From contig CALVCL010000003.1 of NCBI GenBank assembly GCA_944326085.1, positions 180,676 to 244,675 of the forward strand: 64,000 nucleotides of DNA, given 5' to 3'. The DNA comes from an uncultured Tidjanibacter sp. (lineage in GTDB: Bacteria > Bacteroidota > Bacteroidia > Bacteroidales > Rikenellaceae). Position 1 is the stretch's first letter. Each line of letters opens with the position of its first letter. Under the pieces are notes generated by a model. That model had not been told where the DNA came from and did no database searches. It saw only the letters and a list, made by a program, of their open reading frames with translations. The translations under genes were made by a program, and so were the position numbers. Below are positions 8,458 to 18,094 of this stretch, piece after piece.

Positions 8458-9771
8458 CTAGTCGTATTTGTATTTCATGAACCAGAAGTCACTGCCGAAT
8501 AAACTTAAGCCTACTGAAACACTCACAAAATTTTCTTTTACCAATCCAGCCACAGTCGTACCACGTGTACCGAATTCAATGCCAACATCGACATTGTTTT
8601 TGCCCGTTGAGTCAAGCGGAATACCGAAACCGAGCGACACTGCTATCTCGTCAATTACATGACCGTTCATCATCATGTATCCCTGGTCATACCTGATACC
8701 AAAACGGTAGGCCCACCTATTAAGATACCTTCGCACATCACCGGCATTCGGAATGAACTGCACTCCGGCAGCCACACTATGGGTATTGCAATAAGTAACA
8801 TCAAAATTCTCATCAGTACCGTTCACACCCCAGCCGTTGTAACGATAATCAACTCCTGCGCTCAACTTTGCAGAACTGTAGTACAATCCACCTCCGTAAC
8901 TGTGAGGCAATCTGAATGAAGAACGATATGACTTATTAACGACTTCATCAAGACCTATCTCCGTATAGGACGGACTGTGCATTACAGTTTCCGATATACG
9001 GCTGTTCAGGTTACCTCCCATACTGTAAAAAAGGCCAAGTGTAAGATTTCTGTTCTTTTTGGAAAACAACCTGGCCTGCAAGCCGAAATCGCCCAAAATG
9101 CGATTGACCTGTTCGTGGTTGTCGGACGATAATCCGATATAACTCCCCGAGCCCGTCACTTGTGTTATGGATTGAGTATAGTTTCTCATGATATTCCCCT
9201 GATAGTATATCATCTGCGCCCCTATCGACAACCAGTCTGTAATTGCATATCCTGCACCCAGTTTATACGTATTCACACCTCCGGCACCGGAATACATATA
9301 CCTGACATATCCTATATCTTCCCAAGTCTCATTGCTGTTGTCTTCACTCGATATACGATAACCTATGTTGCTGTACGGAGCTATTGACACTGTTAAACCG
9401 AGCCCCTTGGCCAATGGTATCTGCAGCGCTATCTCGCTAATATTGAATGAATTGTAGCTGCTGCTCGTAGTTGCGGATGAAAGATATCTGTTTTGCCCTT
9501 CCATTCCCACATAAAAAAGTGCCGTTTGCCTTGCGATCGCACTATATGATGCAGGATTGAGAGTGTTTATGGCAGTAGGCGTTCTCAAGCCAATTCCGAC
9601 TCCGCCCATACTTCTTTGAGATGCTGCACCATGTGCTGCCAGATCGCCTATACCATAAAAAGAATATGGCGAAAATGTATTGATACTGACCCCTTGTGCT
9701 ATAGCGACCACAGGCAGCCCCATCAATGACACAGCCAAAGTAGCCTTAAAGATTATGCTCCTTATCCGCAT
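8458..9771 (-). CDS. Outer-membrane beta-barrel protein (conserved coaX-linked family)
   Basis: A 437-residue protein with a signal peptide (cleavage near AIAQ, residue 26) and a body of short alternating strands rich in Tyr, Gly and Ser, for example FSPYSFYGIGDLAAHG near residue 33. It ends SLFGSDFWFMKYKYD, as expected for an outer-membrane barrel. It resembles the transporter-like barrels of Bacteroidales that lie next to coaX. Its start overlaps the coaX end by 26 bases, so the two genes are translationally linked. Substrate and function are unknown to me. Confidence 0.8.
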   Translation of the reverse strand: MRIRSIIFKATLAVSLMGLPVVAIAQGVSINTFSPYSFYGIGDLAAHGAASQRSMGGVGIGLRTPTAINTLNPASYSAIARQTALFYVGMEGQNRYLSSATTSSSYNSFNISEIALQIPLAKGLGLTVSIAPYSNIGYRISSEDNSNETWEDIGYVRYMYSGAGGVNTYKLGAGYAITDWLSIGAQMIYYQGNIMRNYTQSITQVTGSGSYIGLSSDNHEQVNRILGDFGLQARLFSKKNRNLTLGLFYSMGGNLNSRISETVMHSPSYTEIGLDEVVNKSYRSSFRLPHSYGGGLYYSSAKLSAGVDYRYNGWGVNGTDENFDVTYCNTHSVAAGVQFIPNAGDVRRYLNRWAYRFGIRYDQGYMMMNGHVIDEIAVSLGFGIPLDSTGKNNVDVGIEFGTRGTTVAGLVKENFVSVSVGLSLFGSDFWFMKYKYD

Positions 9772-10501
9772 TATAATCCAAAATGGTATTCAAACCGGTC
9801 AAAACCAATTCACGGTTCGCAAATATCGTATTTTTAAATCGTTTTTCAAAGAAAGCAACGTCCCCGCCAGTAAAAATAGTAACAAGTCCTTCATATTTTC
9901 CACCATAGGCCGTAATACGTCCCAATACTTCCAATTCTATTCCTACGGCCACGCCTGAAAGCATAGCATCCCTGGTCGTCGCTGGCACATCACTATGTTC
10001 GTAAAAAGGACATTCATCACTTCTCAAACGCGGCAGTTTACCCGTATAGTCAGCCAGCGCCCTCAATCTCATATCCAATCCTGGCGATATACTTCCGCCG
10101 AGATACTCTCCAGACGCAGTCACAACATCAGCCGTTATAGCCGATCCGAAATCGACAATCAACAAATTACGGTCAGGAAACAACTTCATTGCCCCAACAG
10201 CTGCCGCCAACCTGTCACATCCCAATGTGTGCGGAGTAGCGTAAAGGTTTCTCAACGGGACAGCCACGGTATTCTCAAACTTAAGGAAATATCCTATCCG
10301 CCCTGCCAATGACCGTTCAAGATCCATGTCGTCCTTTCGAGTAGAACTGACTATGCAACGATCTATTTGCAGATAACGGTCAAACACCCCTGCCAATGCA
10401 TCAAAACTGCAACCATCTGACACACACTGCCAAATCAAGGTTCCATTTTCAAACACCGCAGCCTTCATCCGGCTGTTACCTATATCCACAACAAGGTTCA
10501 T
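9746..10501 (-). CDS. coaX: Type III pantothenate kinase CoaX
   Basis: CoaX phosphorylates pantothenate, the first step of coenzyme A synthesis, in the cytoplasm. The 251-residue protein begins MNLVVDIGNSRMK with the catalytic Asp of the ASKHA phosphate-1 loop (D6). It carries CDRLAAAVGA and the second phosphate motif LLIVDFGSAITADVV, then the EYLGGSISPGLDMR block. The length is normal for type III enzymes. Its ATG overlaps the mfd stop (ATGA, 10498-10501) and its 3' end overlaps the barrel gene, so it is embedded in an operon. Type III enzymes generally need a monovalent cation and resist CoA feedback. Confidence 0.95.
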   Translation of the reverse strand: MNLVVDIGNSRMKAAVFENGTLIWQCVSDGCSFDALAGVFDRYLQIDRCIVSSTRKDDMDLERSLAGRIGYFLKFENTVAVPLRNLYATPHTLGCDRLAAAVGAMKLFPDRNLLIVDFGSAITADVVTASGEYLGGSISPGLDMRLRALADYTGKLPRLRSDECPFYEHSDVPATTRDAMLSGVAVGIELEVLGRITAYGGKYEGLVTIFTGGDVAFFEKRFKNTIFANRELVLTGLNTILDYNADKEHNL

Positions 10502-13500
10502 GCCAGACTGTCATCATGTTGCTGGACGGCTGCAGTTTCGGCGCGGGCTACCTCCCCAATTCTGTCCAAGACATTGCGGGCATCTTCAAACCCTTTAACC
10601 TCTCTAACTGTGACCATCAGCTTATTATTGTTTTGTTTAAGGACAAATTTAGAATTATTTTTAGACACATACTTCAAAATGCCCATAAACAACGGTGTTT
10701 TGAAATATGGCGAGCCGCTGTCAGACAAAAACCTAAGCAACATAAGGCCGTTTTTAACCTTAACCCATTCAAAGCCCAAATCCACTGCCCGCCACCTTAA
10801 ACGTACCACATCCATAAGGTTGCGCGCCTGAGGCGGCAATGCGCCGAAACGGTCCACCAGCTTCGCTTCGAAACGCTGCATCTGTTCCTCGTCCTTAATA
10901 CCGTCTAATTCCTTGTATAGACGTAATTTTTCGGCGCTTTGTCCTATATACGTATCCGGCAGGTACGCTTCAATATCAGTTTCTATCTGGGCATCTGTAA
11001 GATAACGTATCTCCTTCTCCAGCTGGCGGCCGTTTTCCACCAACGCGCCGGCCTCGGCAACGCCTTCGGCCCTCAGTTCGGTAATGGCCTCTGCAAGTAT
11101 CTTCTGATATGTTTCAAACCCCATATCGGCTATGAAACCGCTCTGCTGGGCACCAAGCAGGTTTCCGGCTCCTCGTATATCAAGGTCCTGCATGGCAATA
11201 TTGAATCCTGCGCCCAAGTCGGAGAACTCCTCTATAGCCCTCAAACGGCGGCGAGCATCAGATGTCAAAAGCTCATCAGCCGGAGTCAACAAATAACAGT
11301 ATCCCTTTTTGTCGGAACGTCCGACACGTCCCCTCAACTGGTGAAGGTCGCTCAAACCGAAATTCTGGGCATCATTAATTATTATGGTATTGGCATTCGG
11401 AATATCCACCCCATTCTCTATTATTGTGGTAGCCACCAGAACATCAAACTCGCCATATATAAAATCCATGATAAGTTTTTCAAGTTTCTGTGCAGGCATC
11501 TGCCCATGCCCAACAGCAACTTTTGCCTTGGGGCAAAGATGACGTATCACTGCTGCCACATGTTCTATGGTATCCACCCTATTGTGCACAAAGAAAACCT
11601 GTCCATGGCGTGCCAGTTCGGTTTCAATGGCTTCACGTATTATCTCATCATCGAAAACATGCGTTTCCGTGACGATGGGCCTTCGATTGGGCGGAGGCGT
11701 GGCAATTACCGAAAGGTCGCGCGCCCCCATCAACGAGAACTGAAGCGTACGCGGAATAGGGGTGGCTGTCAACGTCAGTGTATCGACATGCACACTCATC
11801 TGACGAAGCTTTTCCTTACTTGCAACACCGAATTTCTGTTCCTCGTCGATTATCAGCAATCCCAAGTCATGGAACTTTATATCCTTGCCCAATATCTTGT
11901 GGGTCCCTATCAGTATGTCTATCTTCCCTGCCGCAAGGTCTTCGCGTATCTGTTTGACCTCTTTTGCCGTCTTGACCCTGCTAAGGTTCTCCACCCTTAC
12001 CGGAAGACCACGCAGACGCTCCGAGAATGTACGATAATGCTGAAGCGACAATATTGTAGTAGGCACCAGCACGGCAACCTGTTTCGAATCGGCGACAGCC
12101 TTGAAAGCCGCCCTGACAGCAACTTCTGTCTTACCGAACCCGACATCGCCGCACACCAGCCTGTCCATCGGCTGCGCTTGCTCCATATCACGCTTAATCA
12201 GTTCTACAGCCTGCTGCTGGTCGGGTGTCTCTTCATACGGGAACGACGCTTCCAATTCGTGTTGCATGTATCCGTCGGGAGAGAAGGCAAATCCACCGCT
12301 TTCCTTGCGCGCAGCATAAAGTTTTATCAACTCACGGGCTATATCCTTTACGGCATTCTTTGTAGCAGTCTTCATGCGCTGCCATGCACCTGAACCAAGT
12401 TTGTAAACTTTCGGCGGGACATCGCTGTCACGATCCTTGTATCGCGATATTCTATGCAGCGCATGCACATTGACCAGCAGCACGTCTCCGTCCTTGTATT
12501 CAAGTTTTATGGCTTCATGCACCTTCCCGTTCTCAACCGTACGCACCAAACCGCCGAAACGGCCAACACCATGGTCGATATGCACGACATAATCGCCTAC
12601 CTTCAGTTCATTGAGTTCCGATACCGTCAACGACTGACTGCGGTCTATTTCGCCTCGAAGCGCATATCGCTGGTAGCGTTCAAATATCTGATGGTCCGTG
12701 TAAAGACACACCTTCAGCACATTATCCACAAAACCTTCATGAAGGGTTATCGGCAGCGAAGAGAAACGTACATGCGGAAAGCCAGGTGCAGCAAATATGT
12801 TATCAAGGCGCTCAATCTGCGCCCTGTTATCGGTCAAAATATATGTTGTATAACCATCACAGCTCCTGTCGTGAATATCCTTGGCCAGCAAATCGTACTG
12901 TTTGTTGAACGCCGGCTGCGGCATGGTATCGAACGTCACCGTAACAGTGGCAGGGAATTCCTTCATCCCATCGCCGCGCACCAGCAGCGTACGACCTTCC
13001 AATGCGGCTGCCAACTGTTTGCGGCTCGTCACCTTTGCATCTACCACATCAGGTTCTTCTGCCTCAACCAACATCTTACGCCTTATGTCATCAACCTTGC
13101 GCACCGCATGGTCCAATCCATCGGCCCAGAACACTGCCTTGGAAGCAAATTCAGGCAACGATACACTACGTCCGCTCTTCACACTCTCACGCATGTCGGG
13201 GACGATCTCGATACGGTCAAGCTTCTCTGTAGACAACTGTGACGATATGTCGAAACGGCGTATTGATTCGACCTCATCACCGAACATATCAATACGATAA
13301 GGCTTGTTCTCAGCATAAGAGAAAATATCCACAATACCACCACGTATCGAATACTGTCCTGGCTCATACACGAAATCGACCTTAACAAAACCAAACTCCT
13401 CCAGCACCGACGCGATGGCATCTATACCTACGGTATCGCCGCATGCAACGATCATGGTACGACGATCAAGTTCCGCCGCATCAGCAACTTTTTCGGCCAA

Positions 13501-13887
13501 TGCCTCCGGATATGTAAACAATGCCAGCCAGCCGTTCCCGCTGAACTCACGAATTGCATTCAATGCAGCCGTACGCTGTACGGCTCCAGACGCATCCTCC
13601 TGCCCAAATTGTACAGAGCGTTTGTAACCTGTCGGGAAAAACATAACTTTCTCCTCGCCCAACAGTGCATAGAAATCATTCATCATGTATGCAGCCGCAT
13701 CCTTGTCAGGACATATGAATATATGTATACCGCCATGCTTACGCACGGTTGACGCAGCATAAAGCGAATATGACGATCCTGCCAATCCTTTCAATTCTGT
13801 AACTTGTGCCTTCCCTGCCGCAATTGTCAATTTGCGACCGGCTGTCGTAACAGCTGCCGCCACCAATATTTCATCCGTACTTGCCAC
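10498..13887 (-). CDS. mfd: Transcription-repair coupling factor Mfd
   Basis: Mfd releases RNA polymerase stalled at DNA lesions and recruits UvrA. All parts are present: the UvrB-like N-terminal domains, the RNA polymerase interaction domain (LTVSELNELKVGDYVVHIDHGVG), the helicase core (Walker A GDVGFGKTE, DEEQ box IIDEEQKFG, motif VI HQLRGRVGRS) and the C-terminal domain. No ATG occurs in the first 79 codons of the open frame. The furthest start (GTG at 13926) lies inside the rng terminator stem, so I take the GTG at 13887 (1129 residues); a TTG or GTG slightly downstream is possible. It overlaps coaX by 4 bases. Confidence 0.93.
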   Translation of the reverse strand: MASTDEILVAAAVTTAGRKLTIAAGKAQVTELKGLAGSSYSLYAASTVRKHGGIHIFICPDKDAAAYMMNDFYALLGEEKVMFFPTGYKRSVQFGQEDASGAVQRTAALNAIREFSGNGWLALFTYPEALAEKVADAAELDRRTMIVACGDTVGIDAIASVLEEFGFVKVDFVYEPGQYSIRGGIVDIFSYAENKPYRIDMFGDEVESIRRFDISSQLSTEKLDRIEIVPDMRESVKSGRSVSLPEFASKAVFWADGLDHAVRKVDDIRRKMLVEAEEPDVVDAKVTSRKQLAAALEGRTLLVRGDGMKEFPATVTVTFDTMPQPAFNKQYDLLAKDIHDRSCDGYTTYILTDNRAQIERLDNIFAAPGFPHVRFSSLPITLHEGFVDNVLKVCLYTDHQIFERYQRYALRGEIDRSQSLTVSELNELKVGDYVVHIDHGVGRFGGLVRTVENGKVHEAIKLEYKDGDVLLVNVHALHRISRYKDRDSDVPPKVYKLGSGAWQRMKTATKNAVKDIARELIKLYAARKESGGFAFSPDGYMQHELEASFPYEETPDQQQAVELIKRDMEQAQPMDRLVCGDVGFGKTEVAVRAAFKAVADSKQVAVLVPTTILSLQHYRTFSERLRGLPVRVENLSRVKTAKEVKQIREDLAAGKIDILIGTHKILGKDIKFHDLGLLIIDEEQKFGVASKEKLRQMSVHVDTLTLTATPIPRTLQFSLMGARDLSVIATPPPNRRPIVTETHVFDDEIIREAIETELARHGQVFFVHNRVDTIEHVAAVIRHLCPKAKVAVGHGQMPAQKLEKLIMDFIYGEFDVLVATTIIENGVDIPNANTIIINDAQNFGLSDLHQLRGRVGRSDKKGYCYLLTPADELLTSDARRRLRAIEEFSDLGAGFNIAMQDLDIRGAGNLLGAQQSGFIADMGFETYQKILAEAITELRAEGVAEAGALVENGRQLEKEIRYLTDAQIETDIEAYLPDTYIGQSAEKLRLYKELDGIKDEEQMQRFEAKLVDRFGALPPQARNLMDVVRLRWRAVDLGFEWVKVKNGLMLLRFLSDSGSPYFKTPLFMGILKYVSKNNSKFVLKQNNNKLMVTVREVKGFEDARNVLDRIGEVARAETAAVQQHDDSLA

Positions 13888-13912
13888 AACTAAAATATTA
13901 ATACGATACAAA

Positions 13913-13962
13913 ATATACCCGGTCACACTCCCCGTGCTAACGGTTCCTGTGGCCGGGCATAT
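13913..13962 (-). terminator. Terminator of rng
   Basis: A 15-base-arm stem (13948-13962 with 13913-13927, one G-U and one mismatch) is followed on the minus strand by TTTTG within TATATTTTGTATC. It begins 24 bases after the rng stop and contains the upstream-most GTG of the mfd frame. Confidence 0.65.
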
Positions 13963-13985
13963 TTAACTATCAACTATCCCGACAG

Positions 13986-15530
13986 CTAAAGCAACTTGCG
14001 CCCTTTCCTGTCGAGGAATTTGTACTCTACAACTCCCAATGACTGGTCTATACCTACCATAAGACGAAAACGGTACTTGTACATCCATCGAAAACGTACG
14101 CTCAGCACACCACGTTTAAGATAAGCCGCCACATACGGACTGACAAGCAGTTTAAGCAACCTTATCTTCTTTTCGCCGACATAGTACGCAATCATATTCT
14201 CCAATTCACGTTCTATGCTTATCGTGGAGGAAACCTTACCGGTACCGCCACACATCGGGCACACCTCTTCCAGATGTTCTATCGCCTCCGGACGCACCCT
14301 CTGGCGCGTTATCTGCATCAAACCGAATTTCGACAGAGGCAGTATCGTATGTTTGGCCTTATCGCCAGCCATAAGCTCCTGCATCGTCTTGTAAAGTTTC
14401 AGACGGTTTTCTGCCTTGTGAAGGTCGATGAAGTCAATTATTATCAACCCGCCCATATCACGCAAACGCAACTGACGGGCTATCTCTTCGGCTGCCATAA
14501 GGTTGACATCCATGGCCGTGCTTTCCTGGTCATCAGCCACCTTAGCTCTGTTACCGCTGTTTACGTCTATGACATTCATAGCCTCTGTATGCTCGATGAT
14601 AAGATATGCACCTCTTTTGAGCGATACATATTTCGAGAACAGCGACTTTATCTGACGCGAAATATCGTACTGGTCGAATACAGGAACCTTACCTTTGAAC
14701 AGCTTTACAATCTTCTCCTGCTCGGGCGATATTACCCGTATGTACTCCCTTACCTCATCATACATATCCTTGTCATCCACCACAATGGCACTGAACGAAC
14801 CGTTCAGTGAGTCGCGCAGTATGGTGTTGGCCCTGTTCATTTCACCGAGAAGTAGCGCAGGCGGTTCGAGCGTCGACACATTGCGTAACGCTCCTTCCCA
14901 CTTCTCTATAAGCGAGGTTATATCCTGGCCTATGTCCGTATCGTTTTTTCCCTGTGCGGCGGTACGTATTATCACACCGTAATTGCGGGGAAGTATGGAC
15001 ATGGCAATTTTTTTCAGCCTCTTGCGCTCTTCGTTGGAACGTATCTTCTGCGATATGGATATTTTGTTGGAAAAAGGTATCAATACCACGTTCCTTCCGG
15101 CGAGTGATATGTCCGATGTAAGTCTCGGGCCTTTGGTGGAGATAGCCTCTTTGGCTATCTGTACCATGATAGGTTGCCCTGTTGTCAGCAAATTGCCTAT
15201 CTTGCCTGTTTTTCCGATTGGTTGTTCGAGCTTGAACGTGTCGAACCGTACGTCCTTCTTGTGACCAGCGAGCTGTCCAACGAGCTTCTGCAAAGAGGCG
15301 AATTGAGGTCCGAGATCAAGATAATGTATGAATGCCTCCTTCTCATGACCGATGTTGACGAATGCGGCATTTAGACCGGGCATTATCTTACGAACCCTGC
15401 CCAAATAAATATCCCCTACTGAAAATCCGTCCTTAACACTCTCCTTGCCGAGCTCGACCAACCGCTTGTCCTCCGCGAGGGCAATGGTTATCTCACTCTT
15501 GGATACGTTTATTATCAGTTCCCTATTCAT
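13986..15530 (-). CDS. rng: Ribonuclease G/E family protein
   Basis: An endoribonuclease of the RNase E/G family, acting in rRNA maturation and mRNA decay. It has an N-terminal S1-like fold (GDIYLGRVRKIMPGLNAAFVNIGHEKEAFIHY region), the RNase H/DNase I-like catalytic core with the conserved INVSKSEITIALAEDK start, NVIDVNSGNRAKVADDQES (the Mg-binding Asp of the first segment) and IIIDFIDLHKAENR (the second Asp). The Zn-link CPMCGGTG follows near residue 415. I start at the ATG at 15530 (514 residues), since the family begins MNRELIINVSKSEITIAL; the frame extends 33 codons further without similarity. It lacks the long disordered C-terminal tail of RNase E. Confidence 0.94.
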   Translation of the reverse strand: MNRELIINVSKSEITIALAEDKRLVELGKESVKDGFSVGDIYLGRVRKIMPGLNAAFVNIGHEKEAFIHYLDLGPQFASLQKLVGQLAGHKKDVRFDTFKLEQPIGKTGKIGNLLTTGQPIMVQIAKEAISTKGPRLTSDISLAGRNVVLIPFSNKISISQKIRSNEERKRLKKIAMSILPRNYGVIIRTAAQGKNDTDIGQDITSLIEKWEGALRNVSTLEPPALLLGEMNRANTILRDSLNGSFSAIVVDDKDMYDEVREYIRVISPEQEKIVKLFKGKVPVFDQYDISRQIKSLFSKYVSLKRGAYLIIEHTEAMNVIDVNSGNRAKVADDQESTAMDVNLMAAEEIARQLRLRDMGGLIIIDFIDLHKAENRLKLYKTMQELMAGDKAKHTILPLSKFGLMQITRQRVRPEAIEHLEEVCPMCGGTGKVSSTISIERELENMIAYYVGEKKIRLLKLLVSPYVAAYLKRGVLSVRFRWMYKYRFRLMVGIDQSLGVVEYKFLDRKGRKLL

Positions 15531-15681
15531 TTCTTCTCTGTTATGGGAAACCGTAAGTCGGAAACCGCGCCGCCTCCAGCACAACCGGAGACGGACGCCG
15601 TACCTACAATTACCAATAAATAAAGCCAAAGAACCTTGTCTTCAGCTTTATCTATTCTTAGGAAAACATAAATTCAACTAC

Positions 15682-15774
15682 CTACTTTTTCTTTTTATGC
15701 CTGTTCTTTCTCAGACGTTTTTTCCTTTTGTGTGTAGCCATTTTATGCCCTTTACGCTTCTTACCACTTGGCAT
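15682..15774 (-). CDS. 30-residue AURKAIP1/COX24 (mS38-type) ribosomal peptide
   Basis: A very small gene: ATG at 15774, TAG at 15682, 30 residues, starting MPSGKKRKGHKMATHKRKKR and ending in a KKKK tail. More than half of the residues are Lys or Arg and it has no acidic residue. This is the short AURKAIP1/COX24-domain peptide conserved across Bacteroidota, related to mitochondrial mS38 and mycobacterial bS22, and presumed to be a small-subunit ribosomal protein. It sits between the HU gene (49 bases upstream) and rng (151 bases downstream), all on the minus strand. The match to the family N-terminus is from memory, but composition and position agree. Confidence 0.85.
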   Translation of the reverse strand: MPSGKKRKGHKMATHKRKKRLRKNRHKKKK

Positions 15775-15823
15775 AGTCAATAAATTTTATTGCGGTTAAA
15801 TATAATTAGAATTAGTGTGTCTG

Positions 15824-16150
15824 CTATTTTTTCTTTGCAACACCCTGCATGGTCTCGTTCTTAATCTGAGCAACAAAACTTTTGGACGGTTTGAACGCCG
15901 GTATGCAGTGTGCCGGTATATCTATAGAAGTACCCTCGGTTATATTCCTGGCAACCTTGGGAGCACGGTCTTTAATGATGAAGCTACCGAAACCTCTGAG
16001 AAATACGCCCCTGTCCTTGCCTTTCTTATCTTTATTCTCGATAAGAGCATTTTTGACGCTCTCCATAAACGCCTCAACAATCTGCTGAACCTGCGCCTTC
16101 TCTACTCCAGTCTGTTTCGAGATTTCATTTACTATATCGGCCTTCGTCAT
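15824..16150 (-). CDS. HU-family DNA-binding protein
   Basis: A 108-residue histone-like protein that bends and compacts DNA. The start MTKADIVNEISKQTGVEKAQVQQIVEAF is the HU/IHF dimerisation helix pair. GVFLRGFGSFIIKDRAPKVARN is the conserved beta saddle, followed by the DNA-clasping arm with the IDIPAHCIPAFKPSKSF segment. It is about 15 residues longer than E. coli HU, with a short basic tail ending KKK. A TATATTTG -7 box (16207-16200) lies 50 bases upstream. The 30-aa ribosomal peptide gene and rng follow in the same direction. Confidence 0.95.
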   Translation of the reverse strand: MTKADIVNEISKQTGVEKAQVQQIVEAFMESVKNALIENKDKKGKDRGVFLRGFGSFIIKDRAPKVARNITEGTSIDIPAHCIPAFKPSKSFVAQIKNETMQGVAKKK

Positions 16151-16451
16151 GTCTGTATTTTTTATATGATTATTATATCCTTCAATACCTTAGGGTTTGC
16201 AAATATACACTAAATCTCGTTCAAAACATCATGCAATCCCATTTTTTTTCATTTGCCAGCCGTTAAGGAATACTTGCAATAAATTATATAACGCTCTATC
16301 GCGGTTTTTATTATCCAATATCATACGAGCAGCAAAAATTATCAAAAAACAAATCCATGACACAATAAAAACACCCGTATTTCTTTCATATTATATCAAA
16401 TAACCGTACCTTTAAAAATATTGCCATCTGACAATAATAAACGACATAACA
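16151..16451. other. Divergent HU/porX intergenic region
   Basis: A 301-base AT-rich stretch without a gene. It holds the exact -7 box TATATTTG for HU on the minus strand (16207-16200). For porX on the plus strand it has a weaker TTTC (16384-16387) - 19 bases - TACCTTTA (16407-16414), each box with one mismatch. I see no RNA gene or repeat. Confidence 0.5.
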
Positions 16452-18008
16452 ATGAACGAAGTCAAGATATTATGGGTCGACGACGAAGTTGATCTTCTCA
16501 AATCACATGTTTTGTTTCTACGCGGCAAAGGCTACGAAGTCGACACATGCAACAACGGTGCCGATGCGCTTGAAATGGTACGCACCACTCACTACGACCT
16601 AATCATACTTGACGAGATGATGCCAGGCATGACAGGACTTGAAACACTTCCACTCATAAAAGAGATACGTCCCACTACTCCGGTAATAATGGTCACCAAG
16701 AGCGAAGAAGAAAGCATCATGGACAAAGCTATCGGCTCAAAGATTGCGGACTACATCATAAAGCCGGTAAATCCCAATCAGGTACTGCTATCAATAAAAA
16801 AGAATGTACATTCACGCCAACTCGTCACAGAGCGCACCACGGCCGACTATCGGGCCGAATTCGGGCACATATCATCACTGTTGTCCGAAGCCCGCGATTT
16901 CGATGCATGGTGCTCGATATACAGAAAACTCGTCAATTGGGAGATTGAGTTGACCGACTCTTCAGACAAAAGTATCCGTGAAATATTGACATATCAGGAA
17001 GACGAAGCCAACAACGAATTCGGAAAGTTTGTAAAACGCAACTATCTCGACTGGATAAATCGCCGTGACAATTCAACTCCCGTAATGTCGCATACGCTAA
17101 TGCGCAGCCGCATATTCCCAATTATGGAGAAACGTGGCAAAACAACACTGCTTGTAATAGATAATTTCCGTTACGACCAGTGGCGAAGCATCAACTCACT
17201 GCTGCACGACTATTACGACATCGAAACCGAAGACTTCTACTGCAGTATCCTCCCCACAGCCACACAATATGCCCGCAATGCTCTTTTTGCAGGACTGATG
17301 CCACTGGCCATAGACAAAATTATGCCAGACCGCTGGCTCAACGACAACGAAGAAGGCGGCAAGAACAAGTACGAGGAAGATTTCCTGATGCGACAGTTAC
17401 AGTCATCAGGGAAACGCTGGAAAACATCGTTTGACAAACTGATACGTCCCGAAGCCGGGCGAAGGCTTATCGAAAACATACAGCACGTTTATGATGCCGA
17501 TTTTTCAGTAATTGTCTACAATTTTCTCGACATATTGTCACATGCCCGCACCGAGACTGAAATCATACGCGAACTCACTGAAGACGAAGCGGCATTCCGC
17601 TCCCTCACGCGTTCGTGGTTCGAACACTCTGATCTATACACCATACTGAAGATGCTGTCAGAAAAAGGCCACACTGTAATAATAACATCAGACCACGGCA
17701 CAATACGTGTCGACAACCCAATAAAGATAATCGGCGACCGTGAGACATCAACCAACTTACGTTATAAGACAGGACGCAACCTCAATTACAACCCCAAGGA
17801 GGTATTTGAAATAACCCGTCCGGAAGAAGCCCAACTGCCACAAGGCAATCTCACATCGACATATGTCTTTGCCACCGGACACGACTTCTTCTCATATCAC
17901 AACAACGCCAACAAATACATACGCTATTACAAAAATACATTCCAGCACGGCGGCATTTCCATGGAGGAGATGCTGGTACCGTTCATAGTACTGCGTCCGA
18001 AAGGATAA
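16452..18008 (+). CDS. porX: PorX: response regulator with PglZ-type phosphatase domain
   Basis: A 518-residue two-component regulator. The N-terminal receiver domain (1-125) has phosphoacceptor D54 in IILDEMMPG, T82 and K104. The C-terminal alkaline-phosphatase-like PglZ domain (about 200-515) has LLVIDNFRYDQWR and IITSDHGTIRV holding metal-binding Asp/His. In Porphyromonas and Flavobacterium PorX acts with the kinase PorY and sigma factor SigP to control type IX secretion genes, and its phosphatase domain acts on nucleotides. The arrangement and length match. It is monocistronic, divergent from HU. No T9SS structural gene is visible in the window, so I claim the family, not active secretion. 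Confidence 0.94.
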   Translation: MNEVKILWVDDEVDLLKSHVLFLRGKGYEVDTCNNGADALEMVRTTHYDLIILDEMMPGMTGLETLPLIKEIRPTTPVIMVTKSEEESIMDKAIGSKIADYIIKPVNPNQVLLSIKKNVHSRQLVTERTTADYRAEFGHISSLLSEARDFDAWCSIYRKLVNWEIELTDSSDKSIREILTYQEDEANNEFGKFVKRNYLDWINRRDNSTPVMSHTLMRSRIFPIMEKRGKTTLLVIDNFRYDQWRSINSLLHDYYDIETEDFYCSILPTATQYARNALFAGLMPLAIDKIMPDRWLNDNEEGGKNKYEEDFLMRQLQSSGKRWKTSFDKLIRPEAGRRLIENIQHVYDADFSVIVYNFLDILSHARTETEIIRELTEDEAAFRSLTRSWFEHSDLYTILKMLSEKGHTVIITSDHGTIRVDNPIKIIGDRETSTNLRYKTGRNLNYNPKEVFEITRPEEAQLPQGNLTSTYVFATGHDFFSYHNNANKYIRYYKNTFQHGGISMEEMLVPFIVLRPKG

Positions 18009-18047
18009 CAACAAAAACATGCACATCATTTAGAACACCACCAAACA

Positions 18048-18077
18048 TTGCTGTCACGGATTAACTTCGTATTTTTG
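18048..18077 (+). promoter_or_regulatory. Promoter of tsaE
   Basis: TTG (18048-18050), 19 bases, then TATTTTTG (18070-18077) match the Bacteroidota -33/-7 pattern. The predicted start is near 18084, leaving a leader of only about 11 bases before the ATG. Confidence 0.6.
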
Positions 18078-18094
18078 CATCAAAAGCCACTTAC

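Noticed and set aside
10939..12393. A long open frame of 484 codons on the plus strand
   Set aside because: It lies wholly antisense to the mfd helicase core, has no start context or family motif, and its composition is what the reverse strand of mfd codons gives.
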